Source of the DNA: Candidatus Rokuibacteriota bacterium
Lineage (GTDB): Bacteria > Methylomirabilota > Methylomirabilia > Rokubacteriales > CSP1-6
Length of the DNA stretch: 11,854 nucleotides
NCBI GenBank assembly: GCA_003220195.1
Contig: QHRT01000161.1
Span: 10,981-22,834, forward strand
Direction: 5' to 3'
Part shown: positions 1 through 6,203 of the stretch, in pieces
How positions within the stretch are numbered: the stretch's first letter is position 1
Layout: each line of letters starts with the position of its first letter
Program-made: the position numbers and the translations under genes
The notes under the pieces: model-generated
What the model saw: the letters and a program-made list of their open reading frames with translations, nothing else
Databases searched by the model: none
What the model was told of the DNA's origin: nothing

Positions 1-578
1 AAAGCTTCCGCCGCCTGCATCGAGCCCAGCATGCGCGCGGCGGCGCGCCGCTCCTCGCTGTCCGCGGCGCTCCCCAGCACCTGAAGTAGCGCCTGGACCG
101 CCGCGCTGCCCATGTTCCGGAGATCCTGCATCGCCTCGCGCGCCTCTCGCCAGCGCTCTCGCCCGTCGGCTCCGCTGCTGAGCTCCAGATATCGATAGAA
201 GCGGCCACGCGCCGCTTCGATCGCCGCGGGCGACGGTCGAGATCCGCCGGCGGAGGTCGTCGAGACCGGCTGCAGCGCCGCCGGATTCCCGCGCCCGAAA
301 CGGCCGCGCGCTTCGCCGAGAGCCGCGGCTGCGACGCGATCCTCCGTGGAGATCCGCGACGAGGACGCCGACGTCGCGGGGGCCGAGGCGTGCCGCAACT
401 GAGCGACGTCGTCCCGCGCGCGGAGTCGCGCTTCCAGCAAGGTCACTTGCTGCTGGAGTTTCGCCACGTCCTCCGAATCGCTGACGCGGACCGGCGGGCT
501 CTTGAAGGCCGCTCGCCCTGCGGCCAGACCGAGGACAAACGTCACGACGAACGCGAGACACCAGGCGAGCCGTCCCAT
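1..578 (-). CDS. Membrane-anchored coiled-coil protein with HEAT-like tail (partial, C-terminus off the left edge)
   Basis: An open frame of 192 codons starts at an ATG (576-578) and runs off the left edge without a stop. The start is supported by GGAGG six bases upstream. Residues 1-25 (MGRLAWCLAFVVTFVLGLAAG...) form one hydrophobic helix with a basic N-terminus: an uncleaved signal anchor or signal peptide. Residues about 36-60 (DVAKLQQQVTLLEARLRARD) have heptad spacing of a short coiled coil. A Ser/Ala/Pro-rich linker follows to about 120. Residues about 145-192 (MGSAAVQALLQVLGS, then SEERRAAARMLGSM) look like one HEAT-type helical pair, suggesting that more repeats lie beyond the edge. 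No catalytic motif is visible. The likely role is an envelope-anchored scaffold or interaction protein. The frame and start are well supported; the function is unknown. Confidence 0.72.
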   Translation of the reverse strand, partial: MGRLAWCLAFVVTFVLGLAAGRAAFKSPPVRVSDSEDVAKLQQQVTLLEARLRARDDVAQLRHASAPATSASSSRISTEDRVAAAALGEARGRFGRGNPAALQPVSTTSAGGSRPSPAAIEAARGRFYRYLELSSGADGRERWREAREAMQDLRNMGSAAVQALLQVLGSAADSEERRAAARMLGSMQAAEA

Positions 579-618
579 CTTCTGCCTCCGGCGCGGGAAT
601 CGGAAAGGGATTGCCGCC

Positions 619-624
619 AGTGTA
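619..624 (-). promoter_or_regulatory. Possible -10 element (TACACT) for the left-edge gene
   Basis: Read on the minus strand, the 154-base gap between the M20 gene and the left-edge gene carries TACACT about 40 bases upstream of the ATG. The 14-base stretch containing it (619-632) recurs exactly in front of the AhpD-like gene at 2317-2330. No good -35 hexamer sits at 16-18 bases spacing. The rest of the gap holds one inverted repeat and nothing coding. Confidence 0.35.
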
Positions 625-643
625 CTCGATCGGCAGGCCGGAG

Positions 644-661
644 CGACGTCGCGGGACGTCG
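644..661. repeat. Inverted repeat with GACGTC arms upstream of the left-edge gene
   Basis: CGACGTC and GACGTCG are separated by GCGG, giving a 7-base-pair stem with a 4-base loop. GACGTC is itself palindromic, so the site also reads as two direct copies ten bases apart. It lies where the -35 region of the 619-624 promoter would be, so an operator is possible. It could also be a hairpin in the 3' end of the M20 transcript, but no T-run follows it on either strand. Confidence 0.3.
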
Positions 662-732
662 GAGACGAAGGTTCGTTACCGATTCGGCATTGGAGGCGGG
701 CGCCGGAGGCGGATCGAACGCACTTGGCGAAC

Positions 733-1938
733 TCAGCGGCCGGGTGAAATCGCGAGGGCCGCGAGAAAACGCAACGCGACCGCGACGTGCATCGCAACAC
801 CGGCTGCCAGCGCCGACTCGTTCATCACCATCCGCGTCGAGTGATTCGGGAACGCCGGGCCGTCGGAAGGTCGTGTGCTCAGGTTGGCGATGGAGCCGGG
901 GACGCGCTGGAGGACGTACGAGAAGTCCTCGCTCGCCATGATCGGATGGCTCGTCGCGTGGACGTTCTCCGGTCCCAGGAGGTCGCGGGCCGTGTCCAGC
1001 ACGAAGCCGGCGAAGTCGACGTCGTTCACCGTGACCGGATAGCCGCGGATCAGGTCGACGTCGACCTCGGCGCCGTGCGCCGCCGCGATCCCGGCGGCGA
1101 CCCGGCGCACGCCCTCCAGCACGCGCTCGCGCGTCGCCTCGGACACCGTGCGAATCGTCCCGAGCAGATTGGCGGTGTCGGGGATCACGTTGCGCGTCGT
1201 CCCGGCCTCGATCTTCGTCACGCTCACCACGGCGGGATCGAAGACGTGAACGCGCCGGGTCACCAGGGTCTGGAACGCCTGCACGATCTCGCACGCGATC
1301 GGGATCGGATCGAGACAGTCGTGCGGAGCGGACGCGTGGCCGCCCTTGCCGCGGACCACGATGGAGAGCGTGTCACCCGACGCCATCGCCGGACCGGGAC
1401 GTACGGCGATCGCCCCGGGCACGAAGCGATGGGTCTGGTGCAAGGCAAACGCTGCCGCCGGCGCGTCGGGACCGTCGAGCAGACCTTCCTCGATCATGAC
1501 CCGCGCGCCGTGGTACCCCTCCTCGCCGGGCTGGAACATGAAGAGCACCGAGCCGGCGAGCGACTCACGACGGCGCGCGAGCAGCCGCGCGGCGCCCACC
1601 AGCATCGCCGTGTGACCGTCGTGCCCGCACGCGTGCATCGCGCCTTTGACTTCCGACGCGAACGGCAAGCCGGTCTCCTCGGGCATCGGCAGGGCGTCCA
1701 TGTCGCCACGAAGCAGAATCGTCCGGCCGGGGCTGGCGCCCGTCAGACGCGCGATCACCGACGTCGTGCGCTGCCCCGTCCGGATCTGGAGCCCGAGACC
1801 GTCGAGCGCCTCGAGCACCGCCTCCTGCGTCCGCGGCACCGAGAGTCCGATCTCCGGATGACGGTGGATCCGACGACGCAGCTGGATCACGTCGTCCAGC
1901 ACGGTCTTCGCGTCGTCGAGAAGCCGTGAGAGCGTCAT
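733..1938 (-). CDS. M20 family metal-dependent amidohydrolase (hippurate/IAA-amino-acid hydrolase-like)
   Basis: A 401-residue cytoplasmic peptidase-like hydrolase of the M20D type, expected to split N-acyl or N-aryl amino acids into acid plus amino acid. The di-metal signature is complete: MHACGHDGH (C104, H106), QPGEEG (E139/E140), ALHQTH (H167) and NHSTRM (H366). The N-terminal RRRIHRHPEIG and RGDMDALPM blocks are also present. The dimerisation domain lies at about 185-290, including the GKGGHASAPH block near 197-206. Length is normal for the family. The ATG at 1936-1938 overlaps the TGA of the upstream AhpD-like gene as ATGA, so translational coupling is likely and fixes the start. The frame stays open further upstream, but that stretch is antisense to the neighbour and not protein-like. 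The family call is firm; the substrate is unknown. Confidence 0.93.
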   Translation of the reverse strand: MTLSRLLDDAKTVLDDVIQLRRRIHRHPEIGLSVPRTQEAVLEALDGLGLQIRTGQRTTSVIARLTGASPGRTILLRGDMDALPMPEETGLPFASEVKGAMHACGHDGHTAMLVGAARLLARRRESLAGSVLFMFQPGEEGYHGARVMIEEGLLDGPDAPAAAFALHQTHRFVPGAIAVRPGPAMASGDTLSIVVRGKGGHASAPHDCLDPIPIACEIVQAFQTLVTRRVHVFDPAVVSVTKIEAGTTRNVIPDTANLLGTIRTVSEATRERVLEGVRRVAAGIAAAHGAEVDVDLIRGYPVTVNDVDFAGFVLDTARDLLGPENVHATSHPIMASEDFSYVLQRVPGSIANLSTRPSDGPAFPNHSTRMVMNESALAAGVAMHVAVALRFLAALAISPGR

Positions 1939-2276
1939 CGGGCGCTCGGCTCTTTGGCCTCGGCGAGGGACTGGAGCGCGAGACCACCGTGACTCCAGGC
2001 GGCCCCGGCCGCCATCGCCATCGCCACGAACGTGGTCTCGGCGATCTCGGCGTCCGACGCGCCCGCGGCCGTCGCCTTCTTCGTGTGCGCGTCGATGCAC
2101 CACGGACACTGGGTCACGTGCGCGATGCCGAGCGCGATCAGCTCCTTCGTCTTGCTCGGGATCGCGCCGTCCTTGAAGGCCTTCTGGTCGAAGTCGAGAA
2201 AGGCGCGGTACGCGTCGGGCGCCAGCTCGCGCATCCGTTTGAACTGCGTCTTCACGTCGACGTGATGGAATTCCAC
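1935..2276 (-). CDS. AhpD-fold carboxymuconolactone decarboxylase family protein
   Basis: A small 113-residue all-helical protein of the CMD/AhpD family. The family hallmark is present: E45 (KELIALGIAHVTQ) followed by CPWC (C57, C60) and H64 in CIDAHTKKA, the redox-active CxxC plus histidine seen in AhpD-type proteins. This argues for a thiol peroxidase-linked or thiol redox role rather than true carboxymuconolactone decarboxylation, since those enzymes lack the CxxC. The start is a GTG with GGGGAGGA seven bases upstream; the first internal ATG (residue 15) would remove an N-terminal helix. It is the first gene of an operon and its TGA overlaps the ATG of the M20 hydrolase. Many such proteins sit beside catabolic hydrolases. 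The partner reductant is not in the window. Confidence 0.9.
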   Translation of the reverse strand: MEFHHVDVKTQFKRMRELAPDAYRAFLDFDQKAFKDGAIPSKTKELIALGIAHVTQCPWCIDAHTKKATAAGASDAEIAETTFVAMAMAAGAAWSHGGLALQSLAEAKEPSAR

Positions 2277-2283
2277 GAGGGCG

Positions 2284-2291
2284 TCCTCCCC
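2284..2291 (-). promoter_or_regulatory. Ribosome binding site that supports the GTG start of the AhpD-like gene
   Basis: On the minus strand GGGGAGGA lies seven bases before the GTG at 2274-2276. It is the only strong purine-rich site near the N-terminus and is the reason for choosing the GTG over the internal ATG. Confidence 0.7.
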
Positions 2292-2316
2292 ACGATCGGG
2301 ATTGCGTGCGCACCAG

Positions 2317-2322
2317 AGTGTA
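2317..2322 (-). promoter_or_regulatory. Possible -10 element (TACACT) of the AhpD-like/M20 operon
   Basis: TACACT on the minus strand lies about 40 bases upstream of the GTG start, inside the 14-base stretch 2317-2330 shared exactly with 619-632. No good -35 is visible at the usual spacing. Its expected -35 region (about 2340-2345) lies inside the spacer of the divergent promoter at 2353-2358, so the two promoters would interlock. Confidence 0.4.
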
Positions 2323-2352
2323 CTCGATCGCGAAGCGGTGCGGTCGCTGGGC

Positions 2353-2358
2353 TACACT
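2353..2358 (+). promoter_or_regulatory. Possible -10 element (TACACT) for the small charged protein gene
   Basis: TACACT lies 24 bases upstream of the ATG at 2383, leaving room for a start point and the AGGAGG at 2371-2376. The -35 region (about 2330-2335) has no good match. It is the same hexamer as the two minus-strand candidates, which supports a house -10 consensus but does not prove it. Confidence 0.4.
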
Positions 2359-2382
2359 CGGTGCCGGAGAAGGAGGTTCAGC

Positions 2383-2682
2383 ATGGCGGACGACGCGCCG
2401 AAGAGTGCGTACGAGCTGGCGATGGAACGGTTGCGACGCAAGGATCAGGAAGCGGGCGTGGTGGAGCGACCGCTCACCGACGAGCAGAAGGCCGCGATCG
2501 CCGAAGCCCGCACGGTTCACGATGCCCGGGTTGCCGAGCGCGAGATCCTGCATCGCGACGCGCTTCGCAAGGCGAAGACCCACGAAGAGGTCGCGAAGCT
2601 CGACAACGAGCTGGCGCAGGACCGTGACCGTCTCGCGCGAGATCGTGACCGCAAGATCGCCCAGATCCGGGAAGGTCGGTGA
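2383..2682 (+). CDS. Small charged coiled-coil protein of unknown function
   Basis: A 99-residue soluble protein with no signal peptide and no cysteine. The ATG is preceded by AGGAGG at six bases spacing, which rejects the longer in-frame reading starting near 2302. Residues 1-20 (KSAYELAMERLRRKDQEAG) and 30-99 are almost wholly helical and very rich in Arg, Lys, Glu and Asp. The C-terminus contains a near-repeat (QDRDRLARDRDRK, about 79-91) and the segment 44-98 could form a long coiled coil. I recall similar short 'hypothetical' proteins in GC-rich soil bacteria but can assign no function. It is transcribed away from the AhpD-like operon, and its TGA overlaps the GTG of the decayed gene that follows as GTGA. 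Coding is convincing from the start site, length and composition. Confidence 0.85.
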   Translation: MADDAPKSAYELAMERLRRKDQEAGVVERPLTDEQKAAIAEARTVHDARVAEREILHRDALRKAKTHEEVAKLDNELAQDRDRLARDRDRKIAQIREGR

Positions 2683-2844
2683 CCGCGACGCCTCGTCGTT
2701 CGATCGTCGCTCTGGCCGTCGTGGTTCCACAACGGGGATCCGCTCTCCGCCGACGACGTGAAGTTCTCGTTCGAGCGCTACAAGGGCGCCGGCGCCGGGT
2801 GGATCGTCTCGCCATACGAGGACGTGAAGCTGAAGCCTCGCTGA
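2679..2844 (+). pseudogene. Collapsed remnant of a family-5 ABC solute-binding protein gene
   Basis: Three pieces of one protein family appear in order within about 165 bases. A GTG at 2679, overlapping the previous stop as GTGA and preceded by GGAAGG, opens MTATPRRSIVALAVVV, which looks like the start of a signal peptide. In the next frame (2725-2781) comes FHNGDPLSADDVKFSFERY, a clear match to the conserved N-lobe block of SBP family 5 proteins; compare LKFHDGQPVTAEDCVASIKRW in the intact gene at 7334-8917. The reading then passes a doubled GGCGCC (2785-2796) into a short tail, SPYEDVKLKPR, and a TGA at 2842-2844. That tail resembles the C-terminal end of such proteins. Intact members exceed 500 residues, so most of the gene is gone. 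The central match is seen directly; the identity of the two end pieces is inferred. Confidence 0.68.
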
Positions 2845-2850
2845 GCGCTC

Positions 2851-3684
2851 CTACTTCCGCTTCGCGTACGCGTCGGCGAGAACCGACTCGGCGTTGCGAA
2901 AGGCGATGCGCTCGGCCACGTCGCGCGGAAGGTCGGCGAGCCACTCTCGCGCCCACCTCGCGTTCTGCGGCACCTGATTCCATCGGTCCGGCACGTAGGT
3001 ATCGGTCCCCAGCATGAAGCGGTCGGGGAACTCGAGGAAGAGTGCGCGCCACTCGTCGGTCACCTTCCCGCCGCTCGCGACCTCCGTGCGAAATGAGAGG
3101 TCGGCCCAGAGCGTGCGGTACTTGCGCAGCATCTCGCGGACTTTGGCAGCGGGCTCGAACCCGGCGTGCGCCCACAGGATGCGCGCGCCGGGATCCTGGC
3201 GGAACAACCGCTCGACGGCGTCGGCGTCGGAGTGCGCGTGGAGCATCAAGCCGTGCTGGCGCGCGAGCTGCACCATCCGGCGCGGCACGGACAGATCCGC
3301 ATCAGCCCCGCTGAGGTGGAACTCGCCGATCGCGACGTAGCGGAACTTTCCGAGGCGCTCTTCGAGGTACGGGATGACCGAGTCGTCGCGGATCCAGCTC
3401 GACGTTTCCCCACGAGCCCGGTACGGACGCAGCTCCGGCACGACGAGATCCGGCGCCTCGTTCAAGAGCTTCTGCGTCCCCTCGTCGCTCGAGCTCGAGA
3501 CGAGCGCTCGGGTCACACCCGCCTTCCGCAAGATCGCGATCGCCTCTTTCGGAGACAGGACGTCCCACGCGTCCTGGCTGTAGTGAATGTGGGCGTCGAA
3601 GACGGGAAGCTCCGCGGCCTGGGCGGTGAACAACGCGACGCCCATGATGGCCACCGCACCGACCAGTCCGATCAGTCGAGTCAT
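2851..3684 (-). CDS. Exported amidohydrolase of the metal-dependent TIM-barrel superfamily
   Basis: A 277-residue amidohydrolase-2-like hydrolase. Residues 1-23 (MTRLIGLVGAVAIMGVALFTAQA) form a Sec signal peptide with probable cleavage after AQA, so it should act in the periplasm or outside. The mature barrel shows the metal-site pattern: DAHIH (H32, H34), GEFHL (E121, H123), LHAHSD (H149, H151), AHAGF (H173) and GTDTY (D228). No carboxylated lysine is evident, so a mononuclear site is likely. The ATG overlaps the TGA of the upstream CoxL-like gene as ATGA; a GTG six codons earlier is in frame but no better supported. Because the upstream oxidase lacks a signal peptide, the two products probably sit in different compartments. 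The substrate cannot be deduced. Confidence 0.88.
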   Translation of the reverse strand: MTRLIGLVGAVAIMGVALFTAQAAELPVFDAHIHYSQDAWDVLSPKEAIAILRKAGVTRALVSSSSDEGTQKLLNEAPDLVVPELRPYRARGETSSWIRDDSVIPYLEERLGKFRYVAIGEFHLSGADADLSVPRRMVQLARQHGLMLHAHSDADAVERLFRQDPGARILWAHAGFEPAAKVREMLRKYRTLWADLSFRTEVASGGKVTDEWRALFLEFPDRFMLGTDTYVPDRWNQVPQNARWAREWLADLPRDVAERIAFRNAESVLADAYAKRK

Positions 3685-5990
3685 CGCGGACGTGAAAGAC
3701 ACCGCCAGATTTTCTCCGGCGTCAGCGGCATGTCGACGTGCGTGACGCCGAACGGCGACAGCGCATCGACCACCGCGTTCACGATCGCCGGCGGGATCGC
3801 GATGCATCCGGCTTCGCCGAGCCCTTTGGCGCCCAGCGGATTGCGGGGCGACGGCGTGTGCATCTTCTCGATCGTCACCGCCGGCACGTCGTCCGCGCGT
3901 GGCACGGCGTAATCCATCAGGGTGCCGGTCAGGAGCTGACCGCGGTCGTCGTAGACGATCCGCTCCATCAGCGCCTGGCCGATCCCTTGCGCCAGCGAGC
4001 CGTGGAGCTGGCCCTCGGCGAGGAGCGGGTTGACGATCGTTCCCGCATCGTCGACCCAGAGCAGGGACTCGATCGTGAGCCGACCGGTGTCGCGCTCGAT
4101 CGAGACGACGGCGACGACCGCGCCCGAGCTCCAGCACTCGGCCTCGGGCTGGAAGTACACGGACGACTCGAGCCCCGGCGTGTCGCCCGCCGGCAGCGCG
4201 GCGCCGCCGGCGTACGCCGCCCCGGCGACCTGACTCCACGTGATCGTCTTCTGCGACGCGCCGACCACGTGAAATCCACCGGGCGCGGCGACGACGTCGT
4301 CGACGGCGGCCTCGAGCAGCTTCGCGGCGATGCGCCGCCCCTTGTCGCGCACGACCACCGACGCTTCGACGAGTGCGCCGCCGCCGAGCGCCGTGCTGCG
4401 GCTGCCGAACGTGCCGAAGCCCTCCGGACCGCTCCGCGTATCGCCGTGCACCACGGTGACGTCGTCGGGCGTGACGCCGAGCGCGTCCGCCACCACCTGC
4501 GCGAACGTCGTCTCGTGGCCCTGTCCGTGGGAGCTCGAGCCGGTGATCGCGGTCACGCGCCCGGAGCGCTCCACCTTGACGCTGCCGCTCTCCCAGCCGA
4601 GCGCGCAGGGCTCGACGTAGCTGACGATGCCGATGCCGACCACGTCGCCGCTTTCGCGCCGAGCCTTCTGCTCCCGACGGAGCTTCGCGTAATCGACCGC
4701 CGCGAGCGCGCGGTCGAGCGCTTCCGGATAGTTTCCGGAGTCGTAGCTCTGGCCGGTGATCGTGCGAAACGGAAACTTGTCGGGAGAGATCAGATTCCGC
4801 CGGCGCAGCTCGGCCGGGTCGAGGCCGACGACGCGCGCCGCTTCATCCATCAGTCGCTCGATCGCGAAGCACGCTTCCGGGCGTCCGGCGCCGCGATACG
4901 CCGCGACGGGCGCGGTATTCGTCAAGGCGCCCTCCAGCACGATGTCGCAGCTCGGCACGACATACGCGCCGGGCAAGAGCCGCGCGTGATTCCACGGTGA
5001 GCCGGCCGCCGCGTTCATCAGCGACGCGCCGAGCGGCGACACGATGCGCGCGCGCAGCCCGAGGATGCGTCCCTCGGCGTCGAGCGCCAGCTCGCCCTCG
5101 CAGACGGAGCCGCGCGCATGGTTCGTCGTCTGGAAGTCCTCGCGCCGCGTGGCGACCCAGGAGAGCGGGCGCCCGAGCCGCATCGCGAGCCACGCGAGCA
5201 GCACCTCTTCGCGGTAGGGCCCGGTCTTGACCCCGAAGCCGCCGCCGACGTCCGGCGCGATCACGCGCACCTGCGACTCGTGCAGCGACAGCAGTCGCGC
5301 GACTTCCCCGCGAATGCGGAACGGCGCCTGGCACGCGACCCACAACGTCAGCTGCTGCGTGGCCGCGTCGTAGCTCGCGACCACGGTCCGCGGCTCGATG
5401 GCGACCGCGGAGATCCGTTCCGGCGCGATGCGAAGGCTCACGCGATGCGCCGCCCGCGCGAAGGCGCCGTCGGGATCGCCCGCCTTCACGACGCGGCGGA
5501 AGGAGCGATTGCCGTCGACCTCCTTGAACAGGACCGGCGCGGCCTTCGCGATCGCCGCCTCCGGCTCGACCGCCGCGGGCAGATCCTCGTACTCGACGTC
5601 GAGGAGCTCGGCGGCATCCCACGCCGCCGACTCCGTCGCCGCCGCGATGGCCGCGACCGGAACGCCGGTCGCGTGCACGACGCCCTCGGCGATGATCGGA
5701 TGCGGCGGCACCTTCATGTCGGGGATCGCGCGGTTGACCGGCATCGGGCCGAGATGGCGCACTTCATCGCCGGTGACCACCGCGACCACGCCGGGCGCCG
5801 CGCGTGCGCGGCTCGCGTCGAGCCGCGTGATGCGCGCATGCCCGTACGGCGAGCGGACGAACACCACCGGGAGACACCCCGGCAGCTTCAGATCGTCGAC
5901 GTATTTCCCGGCGCCGAGCAGCAGGCGACGATCCTCCCGCCTCTTCATCGGTCGGCCGACGTACGTGTCCAAGTGAGTCGCGTGAGCCAT
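3681..5990 (-). CDS. Molybdopterin-binding large subunit, xanthine dehydrogenase / CoxL family (form II motif)
   Basis: A 769-residue large subunit of the molybdenum hydroxylase family, which hydroxylates aldehydes, N-heterocycles or CO at a Mo-cytosine-dinucleotide centre. It has the N-terminal a/b hammerhead domain (about 15-145, GAGKYVDDLKLPG) and the Mo-cofactor domains after it. Visible motifs are GGGFG (249-253), AYRGAGR (364-370), GQGHET (489-494) and the C-terminal GAKGLGEAG, whose E726 is the expected catalytic glutamate. AYRGAGR is the form II CoxL signature; true CO dehydrogenases carry AYxCSFR, so CO oxidation is unlikely. The ATG has GAGGA at five bases spacing. Length is normal and nothing is broken. 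The medium (FAD) and small (2Fe-2S) subunits normally encoded beside it are absent from the window. It heads an operon with the exported amidohydrolase. Confidence 0.93.
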   Translation of the reverse strand: MAHATHLDTYVGRPMKRREDRRLLLGAGKYVDDLKLPGCLPVVFVRSPYGHARITRLDASRARAAPGVVAVVTGDEVRHLGPMPVNRAIPDMKVPPHPIIAEGVVHATGVPVAAIAAATESAAWDAAELLDVEYEDLPAAVEPEAAIAKAAPVLFKEVDGNRSFRRVVKAGDPDGAFARAAHRVSLRIAPERISAVAIEPRTVVASYDAATQQLTLWVACQAPFRIRGEVARLLSLHESQVRVIAPDVGGGFGVKTGPYREEVLLAWLAMRLGRPLSWVATRREDFQTTNHARGSVCEGELALDAEGRILGLRARIVSPLGASLMNAAAGSPWNHARLLPGAYVVPSCDIVLEGALTNTAPVAAYRGAGRPEACFAIERLMDEAARVVGLDPAELRRRNLISPDKFPFRTITGQSYDSGNYPEALDRALAAVDYAKLRREQKARRESGDVVGIGIVSYVEPCALGWESGSVKVERSGRVTAITGSSSHGQGHETTFAQVVADALGVTPDDVTVVHGDTRSGPEGFGTFGSRSTALGGGALVEASVVVRDKGRRIAAKLLEAAVDDVVAAPGGFHVVGASQKTITWSQVAGAAYAGGAALPAGDTPGLESSVYFQPEAECWSSGAVVAVVSIERDTGRLTIESLLWVDDAGTIVNPLLAEGQLHGSLAQGIGQALMERIVYDDRGQLLTGTLMDYAVPRADDVPAVTIEKMHTPSPRNPLGAKGLGEAGCIAIPPAIVNAVVDALSPFGVTHVDMPLTPEKIWRCLSRPR

Positions 5991-6015
5991 GAGAGTCCTC
6001 GTTCAGGAAATGGAT

Positions 6016-6035
6016 CCGCGCGTCGTGTCGCGCGG
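6016..6035. repeat. Inverted repeat at the probable transcription start of the CoxL-like operon
   Basis: CCGCGCG (6016-6022) and CGCGCGG (6029-6035) form perfect 7-base arms around a 6-base centre. The site begins a few bases downstream of the -10 at 6041-6046, so it spans the predicted start point and the first part of the leader. It could be an operator or a leader hairpin. In DNA this GC-rich such arms also arise by chance. Confidence 0.35.
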
Positions 6036-6040
6036 GTCGC

Positions 6041-6069
6041 GTTGTATCACCGGCCGTGGCGCGGGTCAA
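6041..6069 (-). promoter_or_regulatory. Sigma-70-like promoter of the CoxL-like/amidohydrolase operon
   Basis: On the minus strand TTGACC (6064-6069) is followed after exactly 17 bases by TACAAC (6041-6046). Both hexamers are close to the TTGACA/TATAAT consensus, and it is one of the two best promoters in the window. The predicted start near 6034 gives a leader of about 44 bases before the ATG at 5990. Confidence 0.7.
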
Positions 6070-6143
6070 ACGCCTCGAGACGATAAGCCACGCTGTCGCG
6101 GCTCGCGAGGGATTTTGAAGCGCGCGCGTCGTCGCGACCCGGG

Positions 6144-6149
6144 TATGCT
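6144..6149 (+). promoter_or_regulatory. Possible -10 element (TATGCT) for the flavin monooxygenase gene
   Basis: TATGCT lies 54 bases before the ATG at 6204. The only -35-like hexamer, TTGAAG at 6115-6120, is 23 bases away, which is too far for a standard promoter, so the assignment is weak. The 213-base divergent gap (5991-6203) otherwise holds the opposite promoter and two inverted repeats, and no coding sequence. Confidence 0.3.
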
Positions 6150-6161
6150 GCCAGCACGACG

Positions 6162-6176
6162 GGCCGCGTCGCGGCC
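6162..6176. repeat. Perfect inverted repeat in the leader of the flavin monooxygenase gene
   Basis: GGCCGCG and CGCGGCC flank a single T, a 15-base dyad. It sits 13-27 bases downstream of the candidate -10 at 6144-6149 and well before the ribosome site, a typical operator position. The adjoining CCTC (6175-6178) could also pair weakly with GAGG in the ribosome site. Confidence 0.35.
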
Positions 6177-6203
6177 TCAGGCTGCCCCGAGGAGGTCGGC
6201 CGC

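Noticed and set aside
787..1929. 380-codon plus-strand open frame
   Set aside because: Antisense to the M20 hydrolase and composed mainly of Arg, His, Asp and Val without any recognisable motif.
2302..2382. 27-codon N-terminal extension of the small charged protein
   Set aside because: It would run across the promoter region; AGGAGG at six bases from the ATG at 2383 is decisive.
1939..2730. N-terminal extension of the M20 hydrolase frame
   Set aside because: The frame stays open but runs in another frame through the AhpD-like gene and antisense to the small charged gene; the ATGA overlap and the family N-terminus at MTLSRLL fix the start.
2843..2850. GAGCGCTC palindrome as a terminator after the amidohydrolase gene
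   Set aside because: Eight bases only, no loop and no T-run on either side.
2679..3017. 112-codon plus-strand frame taken as a complete gene
   Set aside because: Only the first 16 codons look like a protein (signal peptide-like). Beyond that it is out of frame with the solute-binding block and then antisense to the amidohydrolase.
3738..5000. 420-codon plus-strand open frame
   Set aside because: Antisense to the CoxL-like gene, whose motifs are complete on the other strand.
3681..5990. Calling the Mo enzyme a true aerobic CO dehydrogenase (coxL)
   Set aside because: The active-site loop is AYRGAGR rather than AYxCSFR and the coxM and coxS partners are missing.
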